Below are positions 1-12,670 of a DNA stretch of 64,000 bases, in pieces (the first letter of the stretch is position 1; every line of letters begins with the position of its first letter). The translations under genes and the position numbers were made by a program. Origin of the DNA: Branchiostoma floridae. Taxonomy: Eukaryota > Chordata > Leptocardii > Amphioxiformes > Branchiostomatidae. The stretch lies in assembly GCF_000003815.2 (NCBI RefSeq), contig NC_049986.1, positions 5,939,588-6,003,587 on the forward strand, in the 5' to 3' direction. The notes beneath the pieces are model-generated. The model did no database searches, was not told where the DNA came from, and saw only the letters and a list, made by a program, of their open reading frames with translations.

Positions 1-289
1 CGTAGCCCCTTCTTATCCAAATTGGCCCATAGTGTAACATCACCCACAGGGAATCCATTTTGCCGAAATGCAATAAAGCGGATATATAGGTACAGATTAA
101 ATCTGGCGTCTTTAAATCCGATTGGGATTGTGCTTGAGTGAGTTGTCAAAATATGGAAAGGAATTGGATACATTAGCTATTCAAAATACCACAGCTCTTG
201 CTGTTAAGTATGTTATCAAGTCGCTTGGGTAGCGTTAATGCTGTAGTGCTTGGATTTATTACTTTGAACAATAACTAAAAGTAATGACA

Positions 290-980
290 TGCCAAAAAGC
301 AGTTACTCAAGCAACTGGATATGATTTTGGAAACGGTCAGACGTTTCAACTGGAATTCACCAGATTTCGTCAGTGTCACTTGCTTGTGTTATGAGTAAGG
401 CCACAGCAAGTAAATCTTATGGATGACATCCGCGCGCTCATTAATTTTTGCCTGATTTCAGAAAAAAAACAAGATTTTTTTCTTCTTCAGGGATGGTCAG
501 ATAGATCAAAATGGGTAAATGGGTTATTTTGTAACCAAATAATTGCATATAGAATTGACACTAGATGGGTAGCATTGACTGTAGTTGCAGAAGTAAAACT
601 TGCTGGATAGTTGTAAGAATGACACCAATATGGAAGTCATGAGTGTAGTTGCCAACATGGTTAGTGAGTACCAGTCTACCACACTGGTGTCACTTTTACA
701 ACACTGGTGCATTTCTTAAATACAGGAATGAATGCCTTGTTGGTTGTGATGACATATTTTGTCACTTGAGTTCTTGTTACAACGTTTATGGTGTCTATTT
801 TGAAAATTTGCAATCTTGTTTTTTTTACCCATCTTGTTTTTTTTTCGCCCTACCATATTATTTATGCAGTCTGCAGAGGATGTCATCCATAAAATTTACT
901 TGCTGTGGCCTAACTGCTTTTTGGCATATTCTTATTACCTGGATGTCTAACCTTCATCGACGTAAAAGTAATGACATCTC
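290..980. mobile_element. Foldback element (family B), interrupted copy
   Basis: Left arm at about 293-396 (AGCAGTTACTCAAGCAACTGG and GGAAACGGTCAGACG) and right end at 911-975 (CTGCTTTTTGGC, TTATTACCTGGATGTCTAACC). It is split by the Harbinger-like element at 399-910. Related copies lie near 22393-22785, 26130-26410 and 50095-50215. Confidence 0.7.
399..910. mobile_element. Harbinger-like non-autonomous element, copy 1
   Basis: Terminal inverted repeats GGCCACAGCAAGTAAAT... and its reverse end, flanked by TAA on both sides (396-398, 911-913). No transposase is visible. A 3-bp TWA duplication is typical of PIF/Harbinger elements. Confidence 0.75.
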
Positions 981-1406
981 TTGAGGAACTCTGTTACATT
1001 ATTCAAATGCATCTGATATCAACAACTTTCATGCAGGAGTAATACATTATATTTCGTCGTTACTCAATTTGCCGCAAAACCCTATATGATGAAAGATGAG
1101 CCATCATTTTCTCTGGAGGAGACTGCACTTTATATAGATGTCGCTAGTGAGCACTTTTGAAACGTCTGTATGTGAGATTATTAGTAGCCAGCTTATTTCT
1201 CTGACGCAGACGTAGTGGAAGTGGGTACGCACGACTTTGAGCACCAGTGCGCCTAGATACTCGTCAGTTATGTTCGGAAATAAATTGCAGGTCGCATTGG
1301 CTGGCCAGAGTAAAATTTTCTGCACGGATATATTGCTACCTCAAACATACCTTGGGCATGTTGCCATGTATCTCAAGGTTGCATTACAGATTGAATGTAA
1401 GCATAA

Positions 1407-1908
1407 GGCAACAGCAAGTAAATTTTATGGATGACATCCGCGCGCTCATTAATTTTCGCCTGATTTCAGAAAAAAAAACAAGAATTTTTTTCTTCTTCAG
1501 GGAAGGCCGGATAGACAAAAATGGGTAAAGGTTGTGTTGTAACCTAATCATTGAATGTAGAATTGACACTAGAGACTCTGTAGCATTGACTGTAGTTGCA
1601 GAGGTGCAACTTGATAGATAGTTGTAAAAGTGGCACAACTATGGAAGCTATGAGTGTAGTTGCCAACATGGTTAATGATATCGATACCAGTATACCACAC
1701 TAGTGTCACTTTAACTACACTGGTCCACTTCTTGAATACAGGAATGAATGCCTTGTTGGCTGTGATGCCATATTTTGTCACTTCAAGTCTTGTTACAACG
1801 TCTATTTTGAAAATTTTCCATCTTGTTTTTTTTACCCATCTTGTTTTTTTTCTCATTAATTTTGCAGTCTGCAGAGGATGTCATCCATAAAATTTACTTG
1901 CTGTGGCC
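1407..1908. mobile_element. Harbinger-like non-autonomous element, copy 2
   Basis: Same terminal repeats as copy 1 (one mismatch, GGCAACAGC at the left), flanked by TAA at 1404-1406 and 1909-1911. About 500 bases and clearly homologous along its length. Confidence 0.75.
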
Positions 1909-2524
1909 TAAAAGAAAATCATGCCCCCAGTTACACCTGCGAAATCTGAAAAAAAAAATCAACAATCGGTTCGCATGGCAAAAGAGTAGCAACAACATAC
2001 AGGCGGGTACAGCTATTTCAATTGCATTGCAATTTAGGTCAACCGTAAAACGTTTCAGTATATCAGTGGATCTTTTGAACTTTCCAATAGCTTCAATTCA
2101 GTGTGTAAAGATTACAGAAGAAAATGTATAAATTAACAGAACCTTGCCCATAGAGGGGTAATAATGCGCCCATGCGCTTTGGATCATTGGTATGCATTTC
2201 AAGATCACCATAAAGGCAGTCAACAACGACAATATTAATGGTGAAATGATTCAAAATGATTTTATAAAGTATTCTCTTTCAGAGCATTTGTTAAACTGAA
2301 AAATGCTTCTTACAAACTGCTGCATTCTAACATCGACAAAATCGTGATTCAGACATCGTCAGAGATAGATACGAAGTTCATTATTTCACCTCCACTTGAT
2401 TTATTCCGATATCAACATTATTTCTCAAAAGTACTAAATACGAGTATAAAAATGCAAAATCTAAGATGGTGGTTAATACTAAACTCTCCCATACGTTGCC
2501 CCTGGTGGGGTTATCTGGGGGGAG

Positions 2525-3110
2525 TGTAATGTAGTTGTAGACTAAGTGCGCAGTACTTATGAATGTTACTCTCAAAGGCCAACTTGTTTCTGCTGCCTTC
2601 TGTCCTTTTAATACACTTAGATTCGAACCTTTTTTCGCCCATTCTCCTACGAAAGGCGAAACAGAGTCGTCAGAGGGACTCCATCTGTTTTCACCTCTGC
2701 TTGCCTGAGGTTAATATATGGGTACCGGGGGCGTCGCCACAAACCAGCTGCCAGCCAATCAGAGAACAGGCGATGAGAGAGCTTTCAACAGGCTAAAGCT
2801 GTCCCGCAATGGCCGCTGGGAAGCTATCAGCCAATCATGTTACGTATTACCATGGCTTTCTTTGCTCACCATGCCGACGCCCGATCCCCAACGGCTGACT
2901 GCCCATATAAGGGTAAGCTCATTAATATTCATAAGCAAGGCACCCCTAATAACCGAATACTGTGGCTGAGTTGTCAGGGGGGATATCATAGGCTTTGCCG
3001 TGATTGTCAACCCTGAGTGTGAGGATGTTTTCGCCTTACATGTATGTTCAGCACTACTGACATATCTCATACATATGTTTTACCCTTGCCTACCATTGTA
3101 ATATAGGCAG
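2525..3110 (+). promoter_or_regulatory. Possible LTR/promoter-like segment
   Basis: A G-run (GGGGGGAG) ends just before TGTAATG, as a polypurine tract would before an LTR. Downstream come two CCAAT boxes (AGCCAATCAG near 2754, AGCCAATCATG near 2829) and a TATA-like/CArG CCATATAAGG near 2903. No second LTR, primer site or retroviral-type gene was recognised and the right end is uncertain. It could instead be an ordinary promoter. Confidence 0.3.
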
Positions 3111-3582
3111 TACTTGACATTGAGGCCTGACCTTGGTTTCCTATCAAGGAGCCAAAAAGGTTGACGTCTAGACGTTTAAAGATCGAAGGTATTACTACGT
3201 CTTCAAAGAAGCTTTTATCTCAAGTGGTTGCTAGGCCGTGAAAAGAACGTTTTCAACAGAAAACAGAGTGGTGTTCTATATGCTAACTAGCACTTGAGGT
3301 CGCCAGCCTTTAACTGTTCAAGGGTATAATATGCATCGTATTATCTCGGTGTTAAGCTATTCACATTTCCGTCCATCTGACCAATATTCTTTATTGTCTA
3401 TTATTCTTGAAAAAATAAACATGTTCGGGCAAACGTTTCTAGGTTGAAGAAATATGTAAATTTAGTTATCATAATTCAAAGTAAGCTGTAGTGGCTGGCT
3501 AAACGTAGGCAATGCATTGCTTGTTTAAGTGTATATCCATTTATCTATCTATCTATCTAGTATCTATTAATCTAATAGTATG

Positions 3583-3661
<79 letters not shown>

Positions 3662-4984
3662 GCGAAGAAGCACGCTATATCTTTATATAAATATAAAAAG
3701 AGAGATAGATAGATAGAGAGAAAGATAGAAAGACGGATATAGATATATGTGTATATATATTCGTTGAAACATGATGTTGGTTCATAAACTTTCATGCCAT
3801 GCCAAGATGCGTCTTAAAGGTTGCCCGTGGCAATTTTCGGCGGGGGGAATTCATTTCTATAGAGCCCGGCATATTAGACGCAAAGGTCAAGCGTAGCGGA
3901 GCAATCAATGAATGCGTCCATAGATGGGGAGTGAGTTCCGTGATACAGGAGGGCGGGTGGAATGGTTCTCAGGGCAATTCTCAGAAAGAGGAGCTCTATC
4001 CTTTGAGAGCTAAGATCAGCAAAGTAAAGTAAACTGGAGAGGGCTGTGTGCGTTGGTATTGAAATTGCCCTTGATAAAATCCGGTGAATTGTGACCTGCA
4101 TAGAAATTCAATTGCTTGTATATCATGACCAACCGCAGTATAGTGGATACTTTAGATTGGGTTAGATGTAGCAAAAATAGAAGGAAAACGGCTAAAATTA
4201 AGTGTTAACTCTCGTACATATAAACATTTTTTTGCGTCTGAAACAATCCAACCAAGTTTAAGCGAATCATATCATGTTTAATTGAGAGATGTTTCTTTTT
4301 TTTACATTCATAGCTGATTATTTTTTGTACATTACGTCTTTTAAAAATGTTTGGACAACATGATTCGATGGAACTAATTCTTGTTAATTCTTATAAACTT
4401 TGCAAAATCATCAGGGCAAGATTTTGCACTAAAGATACTAATTGTGCTACATATAACTCCCCCCCCCCCACGCACACACATAATGATAAGATACGAATAG
4501 TATTGATAGAATTATGCTTCCAAAAATACATATTGCGGGCCTTAAAAAAATTGATGATTCTTTTTTTTTTTTTAAGAAAATCGCAATACATTTTTTGGCC
4601 TCGTTTGTTTATTATGTAGAGTTGTTGTAAACCAGATTTGATCTGGAACGGGTGAAAATAGTGACAAAACAATCACCCGCAATTACATTCGGCAACATTT
4701 TTCATAACAAATAAATTACATTTTTACGATAAATTCACGATATCATTTCCACATATTTTGCGATTTCTGCACGTCCATCGAATTTTCAATGACAACTTCC
4801 CCAAGAAGAGAAGGTCATTTCAATGACAGACCGCAATCGGCTTGCGAGACAAACGTTTCGCCAAAAGATCTTTTACCATAATCGTCCTGACACAAATCTA
4901 GGGATAATCCTGAATAATGTCCTGTATTTTGCTTGACTTTTAGGCAGATGCGAAATAAAAAGGATTTTTGTAATTATAAGACAG
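3110..4984. other. No gene seen
   Basis: AT-rich sequence with the TC/TA microsatellite at 3588 and short homopolymers. The ATG frames at 3799-4032 and 4347-4619 have no protein-like features. Confidence 0.6.
3588..3655. repeat. (TC)n(TA)n microsatellite inside TATC/GATA flanks
   Basis: About 26 bases of TC followed by about 42 of TA. A TATC run lies before it (3540-3560) and a GATA run after it (about 3702-3716), so the whole could fold as a long hairpin. Confidence 0.95.
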
Positions 4985-5113
4985 GAGGAAGCAGCGGTGA
5001 TGCTGTTCAATCAAATGCTCATGGAGGACCATCCTTTGTATGGCCTAGTACCACCCACTGTAGAACAGGATCTATACAGGACTCTCACTCAGAAAATCAA
5101 GCTCAAGCAGAAT
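4985..5113 (+). CDS. Orphan coding-like exon, unknown protein
   Basis: After an acceptor-like ataagacag an open frame reads EEAAVMLFNQMLMEDHPLYG then LVPPTVEQDLYRTLTQ, with protein-like composition. A weak donor (AAT|gtacaa) would close it after 43 codons, otherwise it stays open to a TAA near 5158. No family recognised. Confidence 0.3.
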
Positions 5114-6659
5114 GTACAAAAAAGTCGTATTTTTCTAACATGTGGTTATCTGTTGTAAAGCCTTGTAGTAAGGACGAAGTTCGGGTATATTGCCTACGTG
5201 ATCCTTACCGAATAAAACATTGACAACTGAAGTCCAAACGTAGGTGCTATTTTCACTGAAAGACCACATTGTTGTGAATAGAAAAGAAGAAACATAACTG
5301 CGTGAAAGCGTAGCTGGTGCGTGAAATTTGTGATTTTCTTCACTGATAAAGAAATTAAAGTGATTAAGTAATTATATTCAAGGACGAACCAAAAGTGCAC
5401 CTCCTGCTATCTGCGTATCGGTTTTGATATCATCTGGACTGTAAATACATTTGTCAATCTGCTTTGAACCAAAGGAAGAGGATAGTTAACATTTGTCAGT
5501 AGATATTAAATAAGAACATTGAAAGTAGCTACAGATACATTTGTTTTAAGGTTCAGCGCTATTTTTCGTAAGATTACAAAAGAGTGAAGATTAAAACTTA
5601 GAAGATATTGGGGAAATATTTTTTTTTTCAAATTAATGCCTAAGGCAAAGAGATTATAAAATGACGTAATATCGATACATGACCTAGTTACAGGGTATTA
5701 AGATATCCAAGTTTTGCAAATCATAAAAATTTTATGATAATAGCGATAATAATGTATCTAAAGGGTTATAAGGGGTCTCGAAGATATTGTGCTGCCCTGG
5801 TCCTAATTTAATGTCAAGGTGCTGGCATAATTCATTTCATAAAAAATCAACAGATTAAATCAAACATATTGGTTGTAGAATTGAGCCAGATAGCACCCCC
5901 ACCCCCCCCCAAACAGAAACCTCTTTTTCACTGAGCTGCTATTCCTGCTGCCTATTGAGATTGTAGGTGAGGACTGTTATACACTGAGTGGCATTACATG
6001 ATTTTTGTAAACGATGGCTAGTGAAACTAGCTTTTATGTAACGTCCAAGTTGACCGTTACGCCAACTCACGCGTAGTAATAATTGGTTAAACCATGAAAG
6101 ACACACAGTTTGTATTCAGGTTGACTAAATGATAGTTCTGGCATGCTACCTGTAATAGGGCAAAACATTTTTCTTGTTTATTTACCATTTAATCTGAACG
6201 AGTAGGAAACAACTGGTTCCAAGAAATGGATTGATAGGTCGTGTGTACAAATTTCATCTGTAAATGCTTTGTAACAATATGTTACAGGGAATATAACGGG
6301 CAACAGTATGAACCAGCTAATTGGAATGCGGCACTATCCCTTTTTGGCTTGTTTTTAATCATTGGAAGACGAAAATCTATTTTTCATGCCATGTGCGGAC
6401 GCTCTGCTGCTAATAGTAGATTTTTCCTCTTAACGTGAATTAAGTGTTATTGTTTATATAGTCAAATACATATAGGCCCCTCTAATTCTGTAAGAAGACC
6501 TCGTCACTGACAGATTTGGGTGTTGCATACATTAATCATATAAGCATAGCAGCATATTTTTCATCCAGTTCTGAACCATGAATTGCTGTTTTATGAGATT
6601 AATGCGAGGCTAAAAATGCAAGTTTTCTTTCCCTAATATATGATAAAGTACATTTAGTA

Positions 6660-7007
6660 TTGGATTACTATGTGCAATGCTACTCTGTTAGCAAATCACA
6701 AATAAAGAATACTCAGCACATCGTCATGTATGCTGCCATGCATCACACATTTCAACCTGAGCCGAGTATCACTATATCAAAACACCTTAGACTGTTCATT
6801 TACACCCTTATCATTACCTTCGACAAGCAGGTTATGTATAACGCAGGAAGTTTGAAATGTATTGCCACGAGTGATGGCTCAAAGAGGCAGCAGGCAGATC
6901 TGGTAACTGATTTGACTTTGCGTTCAGAGCAAGGAATTTATGAGGTGGTTTTCTGGCATTACCAGATAGCAACTTTGATGCGTGAGGGAATACAGCCATG
7001 TCTTTAA
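6660..7007 (+). other. Open frame of 115 codons, probably not a gene
   Basis: The longest unexplained ATG frame in its area. Its last half (YNAGSLKCIATSDGSKRQQA, then LTLRSEQGIYEVVFWHYQ) is moderately protein-like and follows a possible acceptor (cgacaagcag). No family recognised. Confidence 0.2.
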
Positions 7008-7082
7008 AGATACGCTACGATCAGATATTTACAACTAATAGATTTCTTTGAAACTTAAGTTACCTTTTAGGCTTAGAGATAA

Positions 7083-7297
7083 TGTAAATGCATTGAAGTC
7101 TGCTGGGATTTAATTTCGCGGTAGCGGTAAAAAAGGACTTTTCGCGGTGGAATTAATTTCGCGGTAGCACTATGCACTATATGTAGCATCAAACTGCCAT
7201 TGAAAAAAATTCGCAGTGGTTTAAATTTGCGGTGAAGCGGCCACCGCGAAAACCGCGAACTTTAAACCACCGCGAAAGTTTATTTCTGCAATTACAA
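7083..7297. mobile_element. GCGGT-rich palindromic MITE, copy 1
   Basis: Inverted arms built of TTTCGCGGTAGCGG, GCGGTGGTTTAAA and their complements between TGTAAATGCA-like and TGCAATTACA-like ends. Homologous to copies at 41579 and 47295. Confidence 0.7.
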
Positions 7298-7611
7298 TCA
7301 TCAATCGATCACTGTTAGAGACGCAGCATTATGCCATTGTCAAAAGGGTTCCAAATGTAAACCTGAAAGTACCTTTTATAGTCATAACGCCCTAGGAAGC
7401 GAGGAAAGGTTCAGTCTGTACATACTATGTATGTATTAGTCACTGTAGATGTATAGATATAGCAGATCTTTTTACAACTGTATTTATAACTCTGCTTTAC
7501 CGACATAACCAATACTTAGCTTGTAAGGGCATTAACGTGACAGTGTCATTATGATTTCTTTCATCTAATGATTACAGTGAGCTAAAATCTTAATTCCACT
7601 CCAAACAACTG

Positions 7612-7840
7612 TTATTCCTTCAGTATGTCTGCAATAAATTTAGCCATGCATTCTGTTTTCCACCTACGTTGCCAGACCGCTAGATCGTATGGAGTCTGTT
7701 TAAATCCTGGTAAATAGCCAAAGACTACATCATAGAAGCGAAGGAAATCTAGCTGGCATCGTAATGGAAGATACTCCTGATTTATAGGGTGAAATAACAG
7801 CTGCAGCTTCTGCAGAGGAGCGATATAGCGGATTACCAGA
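7612..7840 (-). CDS. Orphan coding-like terminal exon, unknown protein
   Basis: On the minus strand a 75-codon open stretch runs from a possible acceptor (ttgaag, phase 1) to TAA. It reads protein-like: LQKLQLLFHPINQEYLPL, then QLDFLRFYDVVFGYLPGF, then DLAVWQRRWKTE. The FY...LP...DLAVWQRRW spacing faintly resembles the C-terminal region of hAT-type transposases and their domesticated relatives, but I cannot name it. No partner exons were found, so it may be a fragment of a gene or of a transposon. Confidence 0.35.
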
Positions 7841-8318
7841 CTTCAATTTTGGTACGGCGTCAACTTCATGTTTGAGGAATTGTGAGGTAAAACGAAAGAA
7901 TTCATTTCAAGAAGCTGTGCGGGAATGATACAGGGATTACCATAAGCCATACAGGTAAAGCTTTGCGTGCCGGTTGATGTATTACGTTGGAGGTCGGTCA
8001 TGGGGGTCCACGCTCTTGGAATTTGACCTCAAAGGTCTTAAGCCCATTAATTCCGCTATACAGATTTTATTGAGGCGCTGCAAGGTATCATCTGGACCTC
8101 TCATATGCCGGCCTACACATCGGGGTTTGTTCTTTTTTTAAATATAAAATAGCCGAGAAAAGGTAGAAAACGCATTCTTCTTCTTGTCTGTTGTAGTTTT
8201 AGGTAATGGTAGGTTTGAGGATCTACTGTAAGTGTTATTGTAGATATGCCACCTTATACCTGAAGGATTCAATGGATGGGGCAGTCACCATCTCTGCAGG
8301 AAAACTGCGTGTTTTTAA

Positions 8319-9281
8319 CCCTCAAACCACCGTATGGGGTCAAAACTGACCCCAGGCACATATCAATGTGTGCCATTATGTCATTTCTAGTCGAAAACAA
8401 ATTTCCTTCCAGGAGTTTGTTTGTATATCTGTCCTATAACTTCTTGTACGTTTTTTCCGAGATTGACTCATTGTTGATTAAGTTATCCTCGAAAGTTTCT
8501 ACATGGTCCAGTGGGGTCAAAACTGACCCCAGCGTTTTTTTAAACAAACTTTTGCGACCCATACCTAAACTACTTCTGGTAGGATCACGAAATTTTCAGA
8601 GAATGATGTACATGTAAGCCAAAATTATTGTACCAATTTTTGTGCCATTATCATATCATATGACGACATTATGACGTCATCTAGGTAATATCGGTCGCCA
8701 TCTTGGATTTTGACTGATGACGTCATCAAATTAGCATAAATTATGAATAATGAGTCCTGAAATTTATGTTGAATCTTATAAGATGTGATAAATAATTGTT
8801 ATTTGCCAAGAAAACCTTAAAACTAAAATGTTTAATACAAAATTAGAGAATTTCGTAATAAATATGTCTGTCAGAATTCCGTTGCCATGGCAACATGAAA
8901 AATGATGAACATATTTTGTTCACCGGAAATGTTTGCTATCAACATTTTCTAAAAAGTTACCAAGTTTGGTGGCCCTACCATAAGCCATTCAGGCACTATA
9001 TGGCATTGAAGCTGGTACAGGCATCAAAAACTTCCTTCCCGGTCTGAATAGCGTTGGTGCAAAATGTGGTCCTCATGATCTTTTGCATAAATTATGATAA
9101 TGAGCTAGAAGTATTCTCACCTAATCATGTCAGACTGTCCCACATAGATTAATGAAACTATACATATAAACAAATCACAAAAAGATTCACACAAAAAACT
9201 GTATTTGTACAAAACGTTTTGGGGTCAGTTTTGACCCCATACGGTAATCTACGTCACAAAAAAGCTACGGTGGTTTGAGGG
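8319..9281. mobile_element. piggyBac-like non-autonomous element
   Basis: 963 bases with inverted ends CCCTCAAACCACCGTA/TACGGTGGTTTGAGGG, flanked by TTAA on both sides (8315-8318, 9282-9285). Inside, palindromic GGGGTCAAAACTGACCCC-type blocks recur near 8336, 8515 and 9220, plus TGACGTCAT sites near 8670 and 8720. No transposase frame. The open frame over its left end is not a recognisable protein. Confidence 0.82.
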
Positions 9282-11071
9282 TTAAGCAAACATTCAAGAG
9301 TCACCCACCAGCACTGTTTGTGATCGAGCACGCATTGTTTGCCACCAGTAGTGATTGATATTGAGACGTGGACAGATATTGGAAGTGTTATCGAACGAAG
9401 TTACCTCTGACCGTAAGAATTTGCTCGGTCGCACCCTTCGATGCTACATCTGGTGAATATAGCTGTTACAGAGTGCCATAGGAAATCGCTAGGCTTGATC
9501 TCTTCGACGCTCAGTTTTGTTCGATAAAAATGATATGATATTTTGCATCAAATTTGACTTTTTATTATCGATTGTTGAATGTGCCGTGACGACCCTATCA
9601 TAACTATTGATTTCCGGTGATGTACCCATTGTCCAGTAAACCGGAGAGATATAGATGCTACTACTTTCCGATAACTTCTTTCTTAATGTAATATTATCAA
9701 ACGGAGCAAGGCAGGAAGAGACAGGCAATGTCTATTTTTTTTGAAAATATTTTTGTTATATGTTCTCATGTTACTTTCTCCCCACAATTTTGATTACCTT
9801 GTGATATGTATTGTTTACAACGATATACATTTTGATAAACTTATTTGGTAAAGCGACTATCAATAAAAGCTGAGTATTTTTTGTCACACGACCGTTAGAA
9901 AAGCAAAGGAGAGAACTATCATTGATATATGCAACTAAATATCCCTAATATGTATTTCTATTACTGGCCGTGGCAATGATGTAAAAAGCAAGTTGGCGAA
10001 AGATGGATTTGAATCCCTTTAAAATACATTCCAATTAAAACACCTCTTTTACCTACACATAAACATCAAGTATTGTCTTGCACATGCTTTTATTATCAAA
10101 AGAGACTTCATAATAGAACGAAAAAAAAAATGATACAGGAATATTGATAAAATGTCAGTAATATTTGATGAAAGCAAAGGAAACTATATTACACATAACT
10201 CTGGTATATACCGTTGACAGTTTTATGTTACAATTATATATACCTCGGCTGCTACCCTATTTACTAAGATAAATGAAGATAAATGCATCTATTCAATCAT
10301 CAGCGATGAGAATAGTCCTGCAACTCCCTTTATCTTCCATCTGTGGCTCCAAATGGTACATAAAGTCTCGTAAAGGGAATAAATACATCTTCTCGAAGTG
10401 ATTTTAAGTTTACACACGTTGTATTTGTTGGCAGATGTTAGTCTCCAAGGCATTCGTAGCAAAGATCTTACGGCTTGTAAATGCTGTTGACTTACGCTCT
10501 GCTAGAAAGGTAGTGACGTTGGCCCCGGGTTAGCAATCAGAGGCATAAGACATATTAGTTGTTGCAATAGGAATATAAAACATATGTAAAATAGCATCCT
10601 GGTGGTATTGATATATTTCGTGACTGTCGGCATACTGCTTTAGAATTAAAAAAAAACAGCCTGTTCACGTACAATGCCACTGACTTGCGACTGAAAAATA
10701 GTAGTATATCTTTAAAAATCTATCGACTGTATGATATTATATACCTAAAATGATTGATATAAGATTGCTAAGATATCAGCAAATTAAACGGTAGGATACC
10801 CCCTTTAATGTTTTAATGATTCATAAATACGATGATATAATTCTATATTACACTTCGTAATGTTCTGTGATGTACTATTCGAAGTGCGTTTATAACGTAA
10901 CACCTGTTAACATGTTTACAGAAATAGAGGGTATAAGATGTATCTCTGAGCGGCGCCAACAATTTTTCGTTGCCTGAACGGCACTATTGCTTTTTGTAAA
11001 AACATTTTAATTATTCACAATGGATGTGCAAAGGTTAAAACGGGATTGTCTGCCACAATGCAAAGCATTTA

Positions 11072-11215
11072 TCATAGCCCCCAGCAGTACAGTAAGAAAA
11101 CGTTTTCAGTCTGACCACAATTGGTTAATGTGATATGCGGGAAAGCTTCCTGTATGTATAGTTGTAGGTTTGCTAGAAGTGGAATCCATTCTGTTTTCAC
11201 TGTATTACATAAATC
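11072..11215 (-). CDS. Orphan coding-like terminal exon, unknown protein
   Basis: Minus strand, strong acceptor (ttttttgtacag), phase 0, 47 codons then TGA. Includes VKTEWIPLLANLQLYIQEAF and LTNCGQTENVFLLYCWGL. No family recognised and no neighbouring exon identified. May be chance. Confidence 0.25.
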   Translation of the reverse strand, partial: DLCNTVKTEWIPLLANLQLYIQEAFPHITLTNCGQTENVFLLYCWGL

Positions 11216-12374
11216 CTGTACAAAAAAGAACAATTTTATACTGCACTCAAGGTGAAAACACAGCTTCACATTCAAACAACAATAATAAAATAAAGGTAAT
11301 TCCATAATCTTCTCGAGGCCGTGGGGACAGTGGATTGTTCTCGTCTGTTACAGGGACACTGAACCAACTCAATTCTTTAAACAATTAGACTGTGAGTAGT
11401 GTTTTAAGTTTTTGTGTAGTCCTATCCATTACGACATTTGGCAATCTATCTTGATTGTTACGATTGGTTGATGCTAGCCTGATTATTTGCCAAAGCACAT
11501 GAACAACGTCTTTGGCACAATTATGTTCAACTCATTTCATGAATACTCCCATGTCTGTACCTGTCTAAATTAGGAAGCAAAGACTTTATGCCAATAGTTA
11601 TCAAACATTAATGACCAGTATTATGTTTTTCGAGTACATTGTCGGTATGACGAAACAAGCCACTGACAGTATTGTATAAACATGGTCGTCAATGTCTTGA
11701 ATCATAAAAAATTATTCAATATAGACGGGGACCGATACAAACTTCCAACGACATTTGACCTGGTGCTAACGTGACACTTTTCAGAATCTATCGTTTGCTT
11801 GGAAGCAGGGTCCTCAGTTATTCTAAATTAGATCAGAACACTACTGTAAATTCAATGCATTGCTTTTCTTATGTTGAACGTATTATTTTTTTTTTTGGGG
11901 GGGGTCCATTAAGCATCGTATCTGTCCTTGACATTATCCACCTAATAGCCATAATACCCACCAACCCGTTGTGTAGTACATAGTTCTCTGACTCCTTTAT
12001 CACGTTAGCGGCGCCAAAGTGTCTGACCACCTTCTGTTTTGATTCCTCCAAGTGCCAATAGACGTTCAGCGAAACTGGTTTGCGTCCAAGTTTTACATTT
12101 TTGATGAAAGTAGTTAGGACTTGTGACAGAGAGTTAGTACTTTTACATATTTTGTAAAACCCTAATATTGACGAATCGTGTCTGACACTTTCTCAGTTCC
12201 CATATTGAATTGCATGTTATTCTATAGACTTAATTTGTCCAGGGATTTTATAGAAGGCCCAAACATTGATAAAATCTGACGGCTAGGGGAAATTAACAAG
12301 GTACCGTTGACTGGCACAAAACATTTCTTGAAAGATGGCGCAATTTTGAAGATATGACACTTGTAATGGATTTG

Positions 12375-12670
12375 GGTTTTTACTTCAAGCAAAAATGAAT
12401 GAATTTATTGCTCAACAATCGCACAGGGTACAATGTATGGCAACCAATAACAACTAATAGCTTTATAGACAATAGGACTACGAGACTATATACAGAACAA
12501 CAAAATATTATCCATAACAGTACAGTCATGTATGAGTCATCTGGTCTCGCATTTGGATTTCAGTATAAAGAAACTGACCTACGTAGACGGATATATGAGT
12601 TGAACATGTCAGCTCTATATGGAAAATATCGTTGTGTGTACCAGCAAGAGAGATGTGTGTTTTAGTTTTA
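12375..12670 (-). mobile_element. Possible inverted LINE/SINE 3' end
   Basis: On the minus strand GAGCAATAAATTCATTCATT looks like a poly(A) signal followed by an ATTC-type tail. The plus-strand frame of 88 codons over it has no recognisable domain. Confidence 0.3.

Noticed and set aside
9489-9728. 79-codon minus-strand open frame
   Set aside because: No motif, no neighbouring exon, and Ser/Asn-rich composition expected from AT-rich sequence.
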